A stretch of 64,000 nucleotides of DNA, taken from assembly GCA_021613535.1 (NCBI GenBank), contig CP075492.1:9176001-9240000 (forward strand), written 5' to 3'. This stretch comes from Adineta vaga. Its lineage: Eukaryota; Rotifera. The notes beneath the pieces were generated by a model. It searched no databases. It saw nothing but the letters and a program-made list of their open reading frames with translations, and was not told the DNA's origin. The position numbers were made by a program, and so were the translations under genes. Numbering within the stretch: the stretch's first letter is position 1; each line of letters opens with the position of its first letter. Positions 12,831 to 26,689 of the stretch are shown piece by piece.

Positions 12831-13699
12831 TTCGACACTAGAGATGATAGTTGAAGAAAAAAAAATATTAATAAAAAATATACTACACTTCGGTAGAATC
12901 CACAGTTTACATCCAGGATATGTACAATATAATATGATTGACTATAGTTGTCACTAGTTGATGATTGTTATCTTTATAGATCTGAATTGAAGAAGTATTC
13001 ATCAATTGGAACCGTTCAATTCATATACATATCTTATTCATTCTGTAACGGTTCCATTCTCAGCCCACTGTAGTACGTACATAATTCACCATAAAATGCA
13101 AATAGCAAAACAACAAACTCTTAAACTATTTTGAACAATGACGAAGAGCAATCTGTAATTACCAAAGCTCGAGTCGAAAATTCTAGGACTTATTATTAAA
13201 GCTACCATCTATTCTTTATAAGTATCAATAAATAATGATTAAATCTTCCGTCTCCTTCTCGAATTTCTACTAATCGATTCAACATAATCTACGGTTTACA
13301 ATTTCACTGAAATCTTTTTCTACATGAAATTGTTTATTGTTATTCAATGTTCGGATGAATTTTTTTTTCTTCTAAATTTCAATTTTAAAATTAAATGAAA
13401 TTATATTTTTCATCATTTCAAAAGTTTAAAACAAAATTTTCATTGGTTTTCATTTCTCCAATGGTCATCATTGTTTGGTTTGAAAAAAAAACGTAACGTA
13501 ACATATACAACATACCTGACAAGATGTGACTTATTATAACAAAAAATTAATCTTTCGTTAAACTTGATGAAATATCAAACGAAACCTTGTCATTAATTGA
13601 TACTTAGTCACATGTTTTTCTCATTAGTTTTAGTATAAGAAACCAAAGGTGAAAAGGTCAGCTGATCAAAAGTTCATTCTGTTTCTCTATTGATTTTAG
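12831..13699. other. Divergent intergenic, mrpl23/DENND1 promoters
   Basis: 869 bp between the mrpl23 start (-) and the DENND1 start (+). AT-rich with no coding exon recognised; probably both promoters and 5' UTRs. Confidence 0.5.
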
Positions 13700-16600
13700 A
13701 TGGCATCCGATTCGAAAGCAGTTGGTAATCATGTAACAAAAGAAATCGAATCTCGGATAAAGTAATCAATTAACTAATGCATTTTCATTTCTTTTTATCT
13801 ATAAATATCGTTTAGGCAAATACCTGAACATATATTCGAAGCTTTCCTAGAAATTCGTGAACCAAATGATAATGAAAGTGAGTAAAATCTTCATGATTTT
13901 CTTGTCAATCTTTTTTTTATCGTATTATTTTTAGCACCGAAAGTTTTACTTAAATATCCGAATGATTGCTCCGAAGAAATTCTTAAAACTGTAACAAGTT
14001 TTGCTTATCCATGCAAAATACCATCGTAAAAATTTATATAAGAACACGAAAGAGAACGAAAATTCATATATTTTTATAGAGATGAACAAAGTGAACTATT
14101 CGCTTTCGTAGTACTTGATCCAACTAGTACATCATTTCGTTTTGGATATTGTCGACGATCGAATCGAGAAGCTACATGTCTCTGTATGATCAGGTAAACA
14201 AATTCGTTTTTTTCCTCTTCAAAATCTCGTTTTTTTTATTGTAAATTTTGAAGTTACTACCCATGGTTTGAAACATTTTATACAATTCTGAATGATTTAG
14301 CACAAATGATCAATTCAAAAGCAGTAAGAATTGTTTGCTTTATTTTTTCTTAACATAAATATCTGTTCATATGTACAGTTGGATGATCTTTCTGAGCCAA
14401 TGAGTTTAGTAGGTGTTTGCTGCTATGCACGCTTTATATTCTGATAGTTTTTCTTTTAAATACGAATGATTTATTGTTTCTTTTTCTCTACGACTAGACT
14501 TCAGATATGGAACAATTTCTATCATCATTATATAATTATAAATTAATGTCTAATGACGAATTTTTTAGAAATGAAGGAAAAGAAATCATTGAAATCAATG
14601 GTCTTTCAAAAGTAAATGAAATTTTGTTTATTTGAAATTCGTTCTTTTTCGAACGAGAGGAAATGTTTAGATTTATACATATACTCGACCTGATTCAAGA
14701 AAACTACCGTCAATGTTATCTAATGTAAGTATTTAGAATAGTTGCTTTATTGACGAACAAATTTTGAGTGTATGATGTTTCCTTTAGCGTAATTTCACTG
14801 TTATGTTTTCTCGATTGGGACCTGAGATAATGCTACGTCTCTTCGCTCATCTACTTTTCGAACGACGTATTCTATTTGTTTCATCGAAATTATTTCATTT
14901 GACTGGTTCGTCAATTCCCTTCATCATTAGTTGAATTTTGAGCAATTCTTTTCATTTAGCATGTGCCTATGGATGTTTACATTTAATCCATCCAATGCAT
15001 TGGTAAAAATGGGTTCTTTTTATTACTTAACAATCATGATCTTTTGTTCTATAGGCAAAGTATCTTTCTACCCATTGTTCCTTCGTCGATATTATGGACA
15101 ACATCATGTACTTCTCCATACATTCTTGGTGTACATTCAAGTGTATTTTCAACATTAAATATGGATGAATTAGGTGATGTTGTAGTCGTGAATATCGATG
15201 AACGAAAATTAGAATCACATTATGATGATCTGAATCTATTTCCGAAACATTTAATACGAAGTATGAAAAAAGGTATTCAACAATCGTCCCAACAAGCTGG
15301 TGATCATCTTGCTAGAGTTTTTCTTCGTGCAATGGCATTTTCAGTTGGTAAGTCAAAATATAAAAAGTTGAATCTTTCATCTAATGTGTTTGCGTCTATT
15401 TTAAAGGTAATTATGCGAATGGATTTACTTTTAAAAATGAAAAATTAGATTTTGATCGAGATCTTTATCTTGAACAATATCTTGGATCTCATGTGCATTC
15501 TTTCATGTTATCTGTTGCGAATACACAAATGTTTGAACAAGTTAGACTTCGATTATGAACCTATATTTTCCATTGCACGCATCAAATATTTTTATTTTTA
15601 GTTCTCACGATATCGTACTTATGCACAACTTGAACGTGAAACAGACATCGATGAATTTGATATCGAAGTGAAAAATTTACAACAACTACAACAATCCAAA
15701 AAAGTAAATATGAAAAGGAAATGAATTGAATTGTTTCAGTTACAGATACAGGAGACTGCACCTACTGAAATGCATAAGCTGAATCGAGATTAAGTCGTAA
15801 TTTGGATTCTTTTAAAGCGAAATAACATTTCTACCAATATATCACGAAATTATTGAGTTCGTCGATTATTTTTTTGTATGATTTCTGTCGATGATCGATT
15901 GCATGATGTAACTTCACTAGGGAAATGTTCAAGTCATATCTGATGAATCAAATATACCTCTTCAATTCCCATACGTTTCTGTTCTCTAATTAAATATAGG
16001 GATTCTCATCAATGAATACATTCTTTCTTTTAGTTCAAAACAAACAAAAAGATTTACAAACTTTTAGAAAAAGTAAGTTAATCAAGATTATTATTCATTT
16101 TTCTTTCCTGTTCATAATCGAAGAAATGATACATATAAACGATATGAAAAACTTTTATAGTACGTAAAAGATGGTACAATAATTCACAGTAGTACGAATG
16201 AAGAAAAAGATCGTACAAAATCACGAAAACGAAAATCACTTATCGATTCAAAAGATGAAAGGAATAAGGTATCATATATCGAAATTGTCAATGCTTTACA
16301 ATGCTCTTTGTGGTTTTCTTTGCTCTTTGTGTTCATTATTTCATTTTATATAGTTGACAGAAGTAGTATGAACGTCTCTTTCTCTCTTTCCTCTCTCTAG
16401 GCAGCCAATCCACTTCTTGAACAAGTTCAAAATAAAGCCGAAAGATTTCAAACAGTTGTAAGTTAAAAAAACCTGCAGTAATTGCATTATGTTTTATTGA
16501 AAATATCTTTTAGATTAATAAAGCGGGACAACGAGTAGCTAGTGAAGCATCTTCCGTAAGAAATAATTTATCATCCTTAGATGTAAGTGTAACGAATATT

Positions 16601-17785
16601 GATAATGGAAATAGAGAGTACATATATATTTTAAATTAGATCAATGATCCTTTTCGACGAAATCATAATTCGAAAATGAATGATTCAGTAAGTTATGAAG
16701 TTGAACATTTTCTTTTTGTTCACTCGTAATTTTATATTAAGATTGAACCAAATCACCTTAATGCAACGAAGACAACATATGTACGTTTTTATCTAATGAA
16801 ATATTTGCTTAGGATTCTTTTCTATTCTAGTCAAGCACACCTGATTTAGTGAATGAAAAGTAAGTGATTGTGCTCATATCTTTTTTTTGTTATTTTCAAA
16901 TATGTAGATCGATACCTTACGAAAGATTCAATCCTGGAAATTCTGAGCCACGTTTAATCAATGGTGATCGTGTCGTTTCTTCATCATCTGAATCTTCTCG
17001 TTCATCGACTCCTGAACTTGACCAATATAAAAGTAATCCATTGATCAATTTCGATAATGAAGATGTATGATAATGAATTTGTTGTTCCTCAGAATTTTTA
17101 CTTATTGTTTTTTCTTCTCTAGAATTTACTACTACCATCTCCTGTTATTTTGAATGTTATCAATACTCCACTTGCTACACCAACACCTCGTCAAACACCT
17201 CAAATCGATTCCAAAATTAAACAATTACAAACTGAACTTCAATTTAAAGTACAAACATTCGATGGCAAACGTATTGATCCTCGAAATGAATATGGTGAAC
17301 AACAAACCGAAATAAAACGACTTGTTCAACAATTTGACCCACTCAATGATTTGAATGACACACCTAAGACTTACCGACATCCAAGTACAACTTTTACTTC
17401 CGTGCCTCTTATTCATCGATCCGAACAAAAACCAACATCTAGTACGGTTAATCGTCATCCATCAATTTATGAGAGCATTCCAAGAAATCGTGTTACAGCC
17501 GTTCTACAAAATCTTCAAACAAATTATGGTACAACTAGTCGTAGTGCTCTACGACCAAGTGTTTCCCTACAACAACCCCAACAAAGTAAACCAGTGACTG
17601 GCTTTTCTCCAGGATCAACTGCGCCTGCTGCTCTCTTTCCAAAAATATGTATGCCGATTTCAGATGATCCAACATTAAGTTTTGATCCTTTAGCACCATC
17701 ACCAGAGAAAAGACTGTATTCAAATATTTCATCATCAACAACAAGTCCGGAGATCAATGGTTCGAATTTAATTGATTTTAATTAA
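13700..17785 (+). CDS. dennd1: DENN-domain protein 1 (connecdenn), Rab35 GEF family
   Basis: Twenty-two exons close to 830 aa: 13700-13761, 13816-13877, 13935-14025, 14080-14193, 14254-14323, 14379-14412, 14505-14611, 14671-14724, 14788-14905, 14960-15002, 15055-15347, 15407-15540, 15602-15703, 16034-16072, 16161-16268, 16401-16457, 16514-16582, 16640-16687, 16742-16780, 16831-16859, 16908-17064, 17123-17785. Residues about 36-430 are a tripartite DENN module with connecdenn blocks: VLLKYPNDCSEE, FRFGYCRRSNREATCLCMIRYYPWFETFY, FAHLLFERRILFVSSKL, PYILGVHSSVF. The disordered tail holds endocytic peptides: NDPF (521-524), FDPL at 681 and 797, and a C-terminal LIDFN, resembling AP-2-binding DPF-type motifs and a clathrin box. 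By family it activates Rab35 on clathrin-coated vesicles. The many small exons in the tail leave room for alternative splicing. Confidence 0.93.
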
Positions 17786-18124
17786 TAGATTTTATCCTTT
17801 TTTCATCTCTTGCCGACGCATTTTTTCTTTTTTTTAATTTTTTCGTCTTTCATAATCTTATTGATCCTTTTCTGTCTTACATACAATCGATTTTATGCTT
17901 CTGAATGATGATAATATGTGTGAGTGTAGATTTTATGCAATTATTATTATTATTATTATTATTTCTGTATTAATTTTTGTGAATATAATAGTTGTTACGA
18001 AACGAAAGAATATTGTGAATTGATCTTTTTTTTTATATGCCTATTTTCTTCTATTTTAGACCTATTGGTCTTCCTTCCATCTTATGTCATTCCATTCAAA
18101 TCCAATAGAAATAAATAATCAACA
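17786..18124. other. Short tandem intergenic spacer
   Basis: 339 bp between the DENND1 stop and the next ATG, with T-rich tracts, an (ATT)n run (about 17939-17963) and AATAAA-like sites just before the next gene. It serves as 3' UTR of one gene and promoter/5' UTR of the next. Confidence 0.6.
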
Positions 18125-21100
18125 ATGGACGATTCATTAATCAATCCTTTTTTACTCTCATCATCAGCTCATCTTGAAAATGTTGAACAGTTAATCAAAA
18201 ACATCGAAAAACAAACATTTATTGCTGATAATTTCTCAAATATATCTCACAATCATCAAACCAAAGAAACACTATTCAAATCATTCTCATCAATCTCACC
18301 AAATATTACATCTTTCGATAATCATCTTCATACGAAAAGTATCTCACTTCCCAATGGTGCTTCGATCAATGATGAACATCCTTCAATTGAGAATTTTTTA
18401 AGACAAAGTCAGTTATTTGATACAGATGGATCAAAACAACAACAACTACTACTTCCACCGTCAGTCAATGATCAAAGTTTATTTCATGAACAAGATGTTA
18501 CATATACATGGGATGATCAATATGATCCACGATCGAATTATCGTTTAACTTTCAGTACAGATAAATTACAACAGACAGATACAAAGTCAGATAAAGTTCG
18601 TCGATATAAGCATCGATCAACAAGTCAAAAGATAAGTCCGATGTATTTCGATGATGATGTTTCGTTAAATATTAACAATAATATGAACGATTGGTCCATG
18701 CGATCATCTTCCAATACGTTGGAACAATTAATGAATCCACCACCACCACCACCACACAATTCTTCACCTCGCCATACACCTCCTTCACAACAACCGCAAA
18801 CGAATCCAACTAATCAATCATCAGGATCATCGACAACATCATCCTCAACATCATGGCGTCAGATGAAAGAAAGTCAACGGACAATGGCCGGCATGGAAAC
18901 AAAAGATGCTCGACCACCATCACCCTTATGTTTATATAAAATTTTTCAACAAAAATCAAATACAAATTCATTGTCAACTGCTCGCGGTATTGTTCCATTC
19001 AATCGTCTTCAAAAAGATCTTGTCAATTCTAATCATATCAATGGAATAACAACAGATAAATCTTATTCATCTAGATCACGTTTGAGTGCTGATCAAGCAA
19101 ATCAAACATCAATTCATGCACATTGTTCATCGAATAATCGCCATCGTTCAACATCTGTTGCAGGTTTATTACAAAACTATCTCTAGTTTTTTATTTCTAA
19201 TTTTCTTTATTTATAGCACGCAAATCTGATTCCTTCGATCAACTTACCATTCCAACGGCAACACTCATTCACAAATCTCTACCAGATCTTTCTTTTATTT
19301 CTCAATATTCCAAAGAATTACCCCAATCTCGTGCAACATCACCTTCAACATTTCTTGTTAATAATACTCGAACAACACCATCTCCAACAATCGTTCAACA
19401 ACCAAAACAAGATTCTGATCGACCTCGTACATTAAAATCAATTAAACGCTATAAAAACAGTAAACATTCCACGGAACCTCTAGGTGTTTTCTACAGTCCA
19501 CAATTACGAAAAACATTTGCTGCTGTACCACTAATGACTGAATCAAGTACACCCTTACCTAGTGAAAATACGACTAAATCATCATTGTTATCCACATCTC
19601 AAACATCAAATCTAAAATCTTGTCTGAAATCTGTATCAAGAGCTAATTCTTGTGATATTCAAAACATTATTGAAGAATATAAATTACCATTCTCAATTTC
19701 GAAATCTACCGATAATAAAGTAAGAATAAAACAAAATGTAAAAATATATTCTCATGTGATCTATTCAGAAATTACTGTCTTTCTATTTTCTTTTCAGAAT
19801 TCAAACTTATCATCATCATCATGCATCCGTCGTAATCCTAGTACTGATAATGTCAAACATTTAGATACAGTTTGTTTATCACGAATTTCTTCGAATAAAC
19901 TTACTGCATACAATCTACCAGATTCATCTCGAGGTCATCATTCTGAACATGATTTAATCTCATTAATTCCTGATGATAATGCTACAAAGAAGAGTATTAG
20001 TTATTCGGAAGATATTTCCAAACAATGTCTATCACCTTGTAATCCTACGATTGCTTTTGATGATATACTTCCGTTGGAATTACATGAAAATAACAAACAA
20101 TTAATAAAACGAACTACAATACGATGTAGAGACATGCGTCGATGTCAAAGTAAGTTATTTGAGAAGGCTCATCTGATTTGTTTGATTCAAAAGAAAGAAA
20201 CTTAATCCCGACACGATAATGATTATATATATATATATGTTGCTATTAATCCGATACGATAAAATTCGTATTTATTCTTCTCTCCTTTTAGCTGACATTA
20301 TTGTTGTTGATCCTGTTCTTCACTTACATTCATTTACTGACAGTCCACCAAATGAATTTTGTTTGCAACGAGACGATAATGATGATGTTGATGATAATGA
20401 CGATGAATCAGTGATGAAAAAATCGACGATCAATATCATACCGAATCTTGACGAATCAGTACCTATCAAAGAAATTCCTTCACCTTCTTCATACGATAAA
20501 GAAAAGAAATTATCTATATCAATGAATACATCAACACTTGATAGTATGTCAAACTTTCTATGAATCAATAGTTCGTAAACTCAATCCTTTTCTTTTTAGA
20601 TATTGTTGAAACTATCAATAACATTATCAAACGTTTATTGGAAATAAAACAAACGAATAAAGTAAAAGAAATGAGAAATTTTGATAATTGACATTTGCTT
20701 GCTTTTTTTCTCTCTAATAGATCTTCTTTCTTGATAATGAACAGAATTTACAATTAGATGCAGTACTTAAAAATGATCTCTGTCCGGCAATTCAAACAAT
20801 TCTTGAACATGGTCGAAAAGATTTGAAAAAAACTACTCTTTGGAAAATAATTGAATCTTCAATTGATAAAAATCCTTCTACAATAGGTCAAATTCCTTTA
20901 GTCTATCAAGAAGCTAAACTAATCGCACAGAATACATCGTCCTATTGGTTATTCAAATTTCAAGCTTTTATCTTTTTCTTATTAAAGTATGTTTTTTTCT
21001 TCTTCTTCTTCTTCTTCTTTTACATAAAACTGAATTTATTTCATCTAGTAAAAATGAATTAATTAATTGGCTTTATTATTTCACTCGACAAAAAGATATT

Positions 21101-21736
21101 CTTCAACGTTATTATCAGTCACCTGATGCTTTAATACTCGTTTCAGTCTCAGCATCATTTAATCTTTTCGAACGAATTATGACTCAATTAGAAAAACTAA
21201 CAACATTGGCTTTTCGTTTAACATATCATACACCAGATCTATCATCGATCAATGACGATCAATTGAATACATCATTTATTAGTATTCATCCAACAAAAAC
21301 TTGTGCACGTGATTGGGTAATGACTATATCGAGACGTACACCAAAACCATTGACTCAACCAACCACACAAAATCTTTCTAATGATACATTTCGTTCAACA
21401 TTGTCAAAAAAATTTAATGCTCTATTCAATAAAACAAATCCATCACAGCAATCAAAATCATCGCCAGCAATCACTACCAAAGTATCTGGATCAAGAAAAC
21501 AAAGCAAATCACCAGCATCGATCCATCGCGCACGTTTTCCTCTGGTTTTCAGTAATGCACCAACAACAGTTACAACTAATATCTCCAGTCCAAAAATAAA
21601 ATATACCATAAGACCAAGTACATGTTCATCTAATGGTACAAATGTGATAACTCAATCGAAAATTCCACGTCCATCATTGAATGTTGATAAACCAAAATCA
21701 GCTCGATATTGTTCTACAGCACCATCATCAAATTAA
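18125..21736 (+). CDS. RUN-domain protein, RUSC/Iporin-like
   Basis: Seven exons, 18125-19163, 19217-19719, 19798-20149, 20292-20543, 20600-20661, 20721-20986 and 21049-21736, give 1053 aa. The first 700 residues are Ser/Thr/Pro-rich and disordered, with a poly-Pro run (about 202-207, possible SH3 ligand) and an acidic DDNDDVDDNDD stretch. Residues about 716-905 form a RUN domain: the order TTLWKIIESS, YQEAKLIAQ, SYWLFKFQAFIFFLLN and LINWLYYFTRQKDILQRYY resembles RUSC1/2 (FHAFIFGLLN...FWFSHLYNHKDIIQTHYQ). RUN domains bind small GTPases, and RUSC2 binds Rab1. The C-terminal SH3 domain of RUSC1/2 is not seen; the tail is basic and Ser-rich. It lies 339 bp downstream of DENND1 on the same strand. 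Confidence 0.8.
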
Positions 21737-22269
21737 ATTTTGTGATTCATTTTTTTTTCTTCCGTTTTGTTTTGTTTTGTTATCCTTCTTTTATTAATCA
21801 CTTTAATTCTATGCATTTTTTCTTTGTTTTATCCGGATTTTATGGGTTGTTATTCACCACGTTTTTTTCTAATTCATCTATGTACAAGTGCTCAGATTTT
21901 TAATATCGATAATTCAAATAATAATTTGATAAATTAATTTGTTTCCAATGGTATATGACATCGCGATTCAGTCCTATAGCAATAGATATATCGACTAAGT
22001 TGATGTATTGATGGTTCTAGCTCGTATCTAACTACATGCTAAGTTGTAATCTATCTGAATTAGCACTGATTCTAAACCGTACTGAAACAATATCGATCAC
22101 GGTAGTCAGATCTGTTTGGTAGTATATAAGATTTTGAAGCCGGTAGAATGATCTCATGAAGCATAGCGATAAGAGTGCATGAATATCGATCGCAGAAAGG
22201 ACACTACCTGATAGGAAATATTTCGTTGCTAACAAAATATTAACTTTTTTTTCTATTTCAGATTTGATC
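21737..22269. other. Intergenic, 3' UTR of RUN gene and 5' region of ptrh gene
   Basis: T-rich 3' flank followed by AT-rich sequence. A pyrimidine-rich stretch ending ctatttcag at about 22260, directly before the ATG of the next gene, looks like an acceptor, so a 5' UTR intron is likely. Confidence 0.5.
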
Positions 22270-23021
22270 ATGGCAGAAGGAGGTCATCAAACAGCATCAG
22301 CTTCCACATCTTCATATAATGATGTCAATGAACAGTTTCTTGCAACTTTAATTGAAATGGGTATTCCTCAGGAAACAGCTCGCCAGGTTAGTCATCTATT
22401 AAATCAATCAATTCTTTGAAACAAATATTCTAGGCTTTGAAACGTGTTGATAATCGAAGTCTAGATGCAGCTTTAGCCATTGTTTTTGGTGAACCAACTC
22501 CGTCTACCGATCAAATCAACGTAGAGCGATCCACTCAAATCTCTCAATATGTCAGCACTTTTGCATATGTAAAAAATGACATTTCAAATGCTGTTTTCAT
22601 TTAGGATACAATACCTATCGATGATAGAGATGCTGAACCAATACCACATAAAATGTTATTTGTTGTTAATGGTACCCTACAAATGAGTTCAGGAAAAATG
22701 GCTGCTCAAGTTGCTCATTGTGCAATTAGTTTATATCAAAAACTTCTCGACAGACGATCAAAAGCTTTGGAATATTGGCAAGAATACGGTGAAACAAAAA
22801 TCGTTGTTCGTGGTCAATCAACCGAAGAATTACTTGATATTGAATCAAAAGCTAAAAGCAATCCATCTATCATAACAGCTATCATTGAAGATGCTGGTCT
22901 AACTGAAATTGCCAGCGGTTCAATTACATGTGTCGGTCTTTTCGGTACTAATGAACAATTAAAACCAATAACTGGTCATTTAAAACTAATGCAAGATTGT
23001 TTAAAATGTAGTGGAAAATAA
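22270..23021 (+). CDS. Peptidyl-tRNA hydrolase, PTH2 family, with N-terminal UBA domain
   Basis: Three exons, 22270-22386, 22434-22550 and 22605-23021, all phase 0, give 216 aa. Residues about 20-64 form a UBA domain (LIEMGIPQETARQALKRV...LDAALAIVFG). Residues about 95-213 are PTH2: LFVVNGTLQMSSGKMAAQVAHC, KIVVRGQSTEELLDIESKAK, TAIIEDAGLTEIASGS, and a final TGHLKLMQDCL that matches the family ending GHLKLY. The Lys of SGKMAAQ and the EDAGLTEI block fit known PTH2 active-site regions. PTH2 releases tRNA from dropped peptidyl-tRNA; the UBA suggests ubiquitin binding. UBA-PTH2 fusions occur in other invertebrates, while vertebrate PTRH2 has a membrane segment instead. An AATAAA at 23137 is a likely polyA signal. 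Confidence 0.93.
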
Positions 23022-23254
23022 TCGGTTCTGCTAAACAACTACAAAATGTTTTATTTTGTTTTGAGAAAAAAAAAGAAAAGAAAAGAAAGTGTTTTCTGTC
23101 ATGACTAGATACTATGGATAAGATCGTACAGAATTAAATAAATGAAAAAGATCAACAGTAAATTTATTGGAAAAAAATGCATGAGGAGAAAGATCATTTG
23201 TTGTTGATGTTGGTTCATCTTGTTCATGAATATCTAGATGAAAAGTCTTTTGAA

Positions 23255-24229
<975 letters not shown>

Positions 24230-25827
24230 TATCGTGCTCTACTGTTCTTTCCAAAGTTTGATGATCAGTGAACAAAATGAGACTAACTAGACTGATTTGA
24301 AGAATTTTCTTCTTCGATCTTCGATGGAAACATTCACCAATCATATTTCTAACAAATCCATTGATTATCCAATGAGAGACTTTCTTTTCCTTAATTTTTC
24401 TACATTGATTTCAATTGACGAAAGATAGCATCCGGTACTTGATTATCAAAATGTTGTTCATTGTTCGAGCGATCCGGATATGCAAAGTGATTTATGAACT
24501 TCATTCGAATGAGTTTGTCTAGATAAAAATCATCAAGAACAGATGACGAAAAAAGACAAGAATGTTATTCTGTAGACTATTCATTGAAGAATAATGATGA
24601 CGATAATGGGACAAGTATACATTGAACGTTCCGAGAACGAATAATCAAGGCAGAAGAACAGGAAATATGTATGATGCTCAATGAATACAGATGCTTGTTG
24701 TTTAGTTGTATTGACGAAAGTAATGCTATTTCTTTTTTTCTCAAGCAAACGAACGAGACTTGATATAACAAGTGGATGTTGAGAATATAGAAAGAAATAA
24801 TTCTTCACTAAATAAACTAATCTTTGCATGTTGATATTGATGAATCTACACATAGTTTCATACCATTCATTTTTAGATGTGTCCTTTTGAAACTGATTAA
24901 GTGATAAGATTGCCTGTCATATACTTTGGTATGACATATCTTTTTTTGTTAAAAAAAGAAAAAAAAGAAAAGCTAAATATCGTAAGATTGTACTAGTCAT
25001 CATTAAATTATCTTTTCATTCGAAATCTCTACGTGTTAAATCAAATGTTTGTGACCTAGATAGATTTTTTCAATTGAAAACGAAAACGTTAAAGCCTTTT
25101 CACATTCTCTTTCTATAAATGAAAATCTTTTATCTCTTGTACATGTCTTAGATGTATATATAAATATATATCTATATACATCAATCCCAATAAGTCAAAA
25201 CAATCTCTTGCTTGTCTATTGACAAAACGTGTCAAACAACACTTAAGGATTATCGATAATAGAGAAGACATCTATCCTTTCTCCTCCTGGATTAATTGTA
25301 TAGAACAATAATACAGCGGTTGAAGAGGAAAAAGAACAAGAAGAATTCAATCCAAGCATGCGTAATTGTCAATTGTCAAAGAAGCAACAGAAAAGAATTG
25401 AGCCTCTTGTCACACGTGCTTGTCATTCATCGAAGAAATCAGTTATGTAACAATGATAACATTATCAAACTAGGATGTTTAGTTGTTGATCATCATTTTT
25501 ATTCAAGTAAGATTGGTCAACGGATGATTGATATATAGAACAAAAATCCGACGACAACGACGACAATAGATATGAGTGACATGATATAAATGACGGCACG
25601 TTCGGCGCATCATCGAGATCCGAGAAAATGTTATCGAATAATTTTAATTGCACAACGGATTTATAGTAAAGAATTAGAAGAGAAAAAAACAAAAAAACGA
25701 ACACATACACGTACAAGGAGAAGATCAGTCAGTCGAATAGTGATTGACTTTTATTCAGAACAATAAATCGAAAGAAGACGTAGAAGACCAAGACAACAAC
25801 AAACTTAACGATAACGATAAAATACTG
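24230..25827. other. Divergent intergenic between zinc-finger gene and dmbx
   Basis: 1.6 kb between two transcription-factor starts, AT-rich. A perfect 7-bp inverted repeat (tgtcata/tatgaca) sits near 24917. Short frames at 24577-24853 and 25296-25538 lack family signal. The last 200 bp is probably dmbx 5' UTR. Confidence 0.45.
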
Positions 25828-26689
25828 ATGCATCCTTATACAGCAAATTATCCTATTCCAACATCTTCACTTTATCATCCATCATTATCATCTTTTGTTC
25901 ATCCACTTATGCCTTCTGTTAACACAAGTGTTATACCACCATTCCCTTTTTTTCATGGATCACCTGATCGATTTACTGGTAAGATTTTCAGATAGAAAAT
26001 GGAGTTCAAAGAAGAATAACATTTTCATTTAGAATTTCTTTTGGATTCTCGTCATCCACGAAAACAACGTCGATCACGTACTGCTTTTACCAGTCAACAG
26101 TTACATGCATTAGAACGATGTTTTGTTAAAACACATTATCCTGATGTTGTTATGAGAGAAAAATTAGCTCTTTATACTAATTTACCTGAAGCTCGTGTTC
26201 AAGTAATCAATTCGATGCGTATAATTTTATACAGATATGAATCTTTTTATTTAGGTATGGTTCAAAAATCGTCGAGCTAAATATCGAAAAAAACAAAAAA
26301 TCCTTGTTGACGCATCAAAAAAACGAACAACAGGTGTAACTGATGCTGAAACAAGTGACGATGAAGATGATAATGATACTGATTCAAATTCAAAAGACAA
26401 TTCAATGATGATGAAGACATCAAAAGTTGCAGGTAGATATTCTTTAGTCTGCAATATTGTGTTTTCGAATACTTTTGTTTTAGATGAAGGAATTACAACA
26501 ACAATACAAGCACCATCGAGTTTACTATGTCATCAATTATCACCATTAATTCGCATGTCATCATACACATTAAATACCGAACAAAATTTCAAAACTGATT
26601 CATCCATATACAATTTATCGACGAATGATCCACTATCAAAATGGCGTCCAAATGCATTAAAATATCATATTGAAAGTTTATTACAGTAA
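25828..26689 (+). CDS. dmbx: Dmbx-type paired-like homeobox protein
   Basis: Four exons, 25828-25978, 26033-26202, 26255-26432 and 26484-26689, give 234 aa from ATG 25828 ([11 protein letters not shown]). The homeodomain (about 62-121) reads [19 protein letters not shown], then [23 protein letters not shown] and [15 protein letters not shown]. The [18 protein letters not shown] string, [11 protein letters not shown] and Lys at homeodomain position 50 are diagnostic of DMBX1. An intron splits helix 3 between Gln46 and Val47, a usual site in paired-class genes. The remainder is Ser/Thr/Asp-rich; no convincing OAR motif is seen at the C-terminus. Dmbx factors pattern anterior brain in other animals. 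The gene is flanked by 1.6 and 2.5 kb of non-coding DNA, as expected for a regulated gene. Confidence 0.93.

Noticed and set aside
16545-16560. Donor-like GTAAGA inside DENND1 exon 17
   Set aside because: The frame stays open to a better GTAAGT at 16583, and the downstream phase works with the longer exon; kept only as a possible alternative site.
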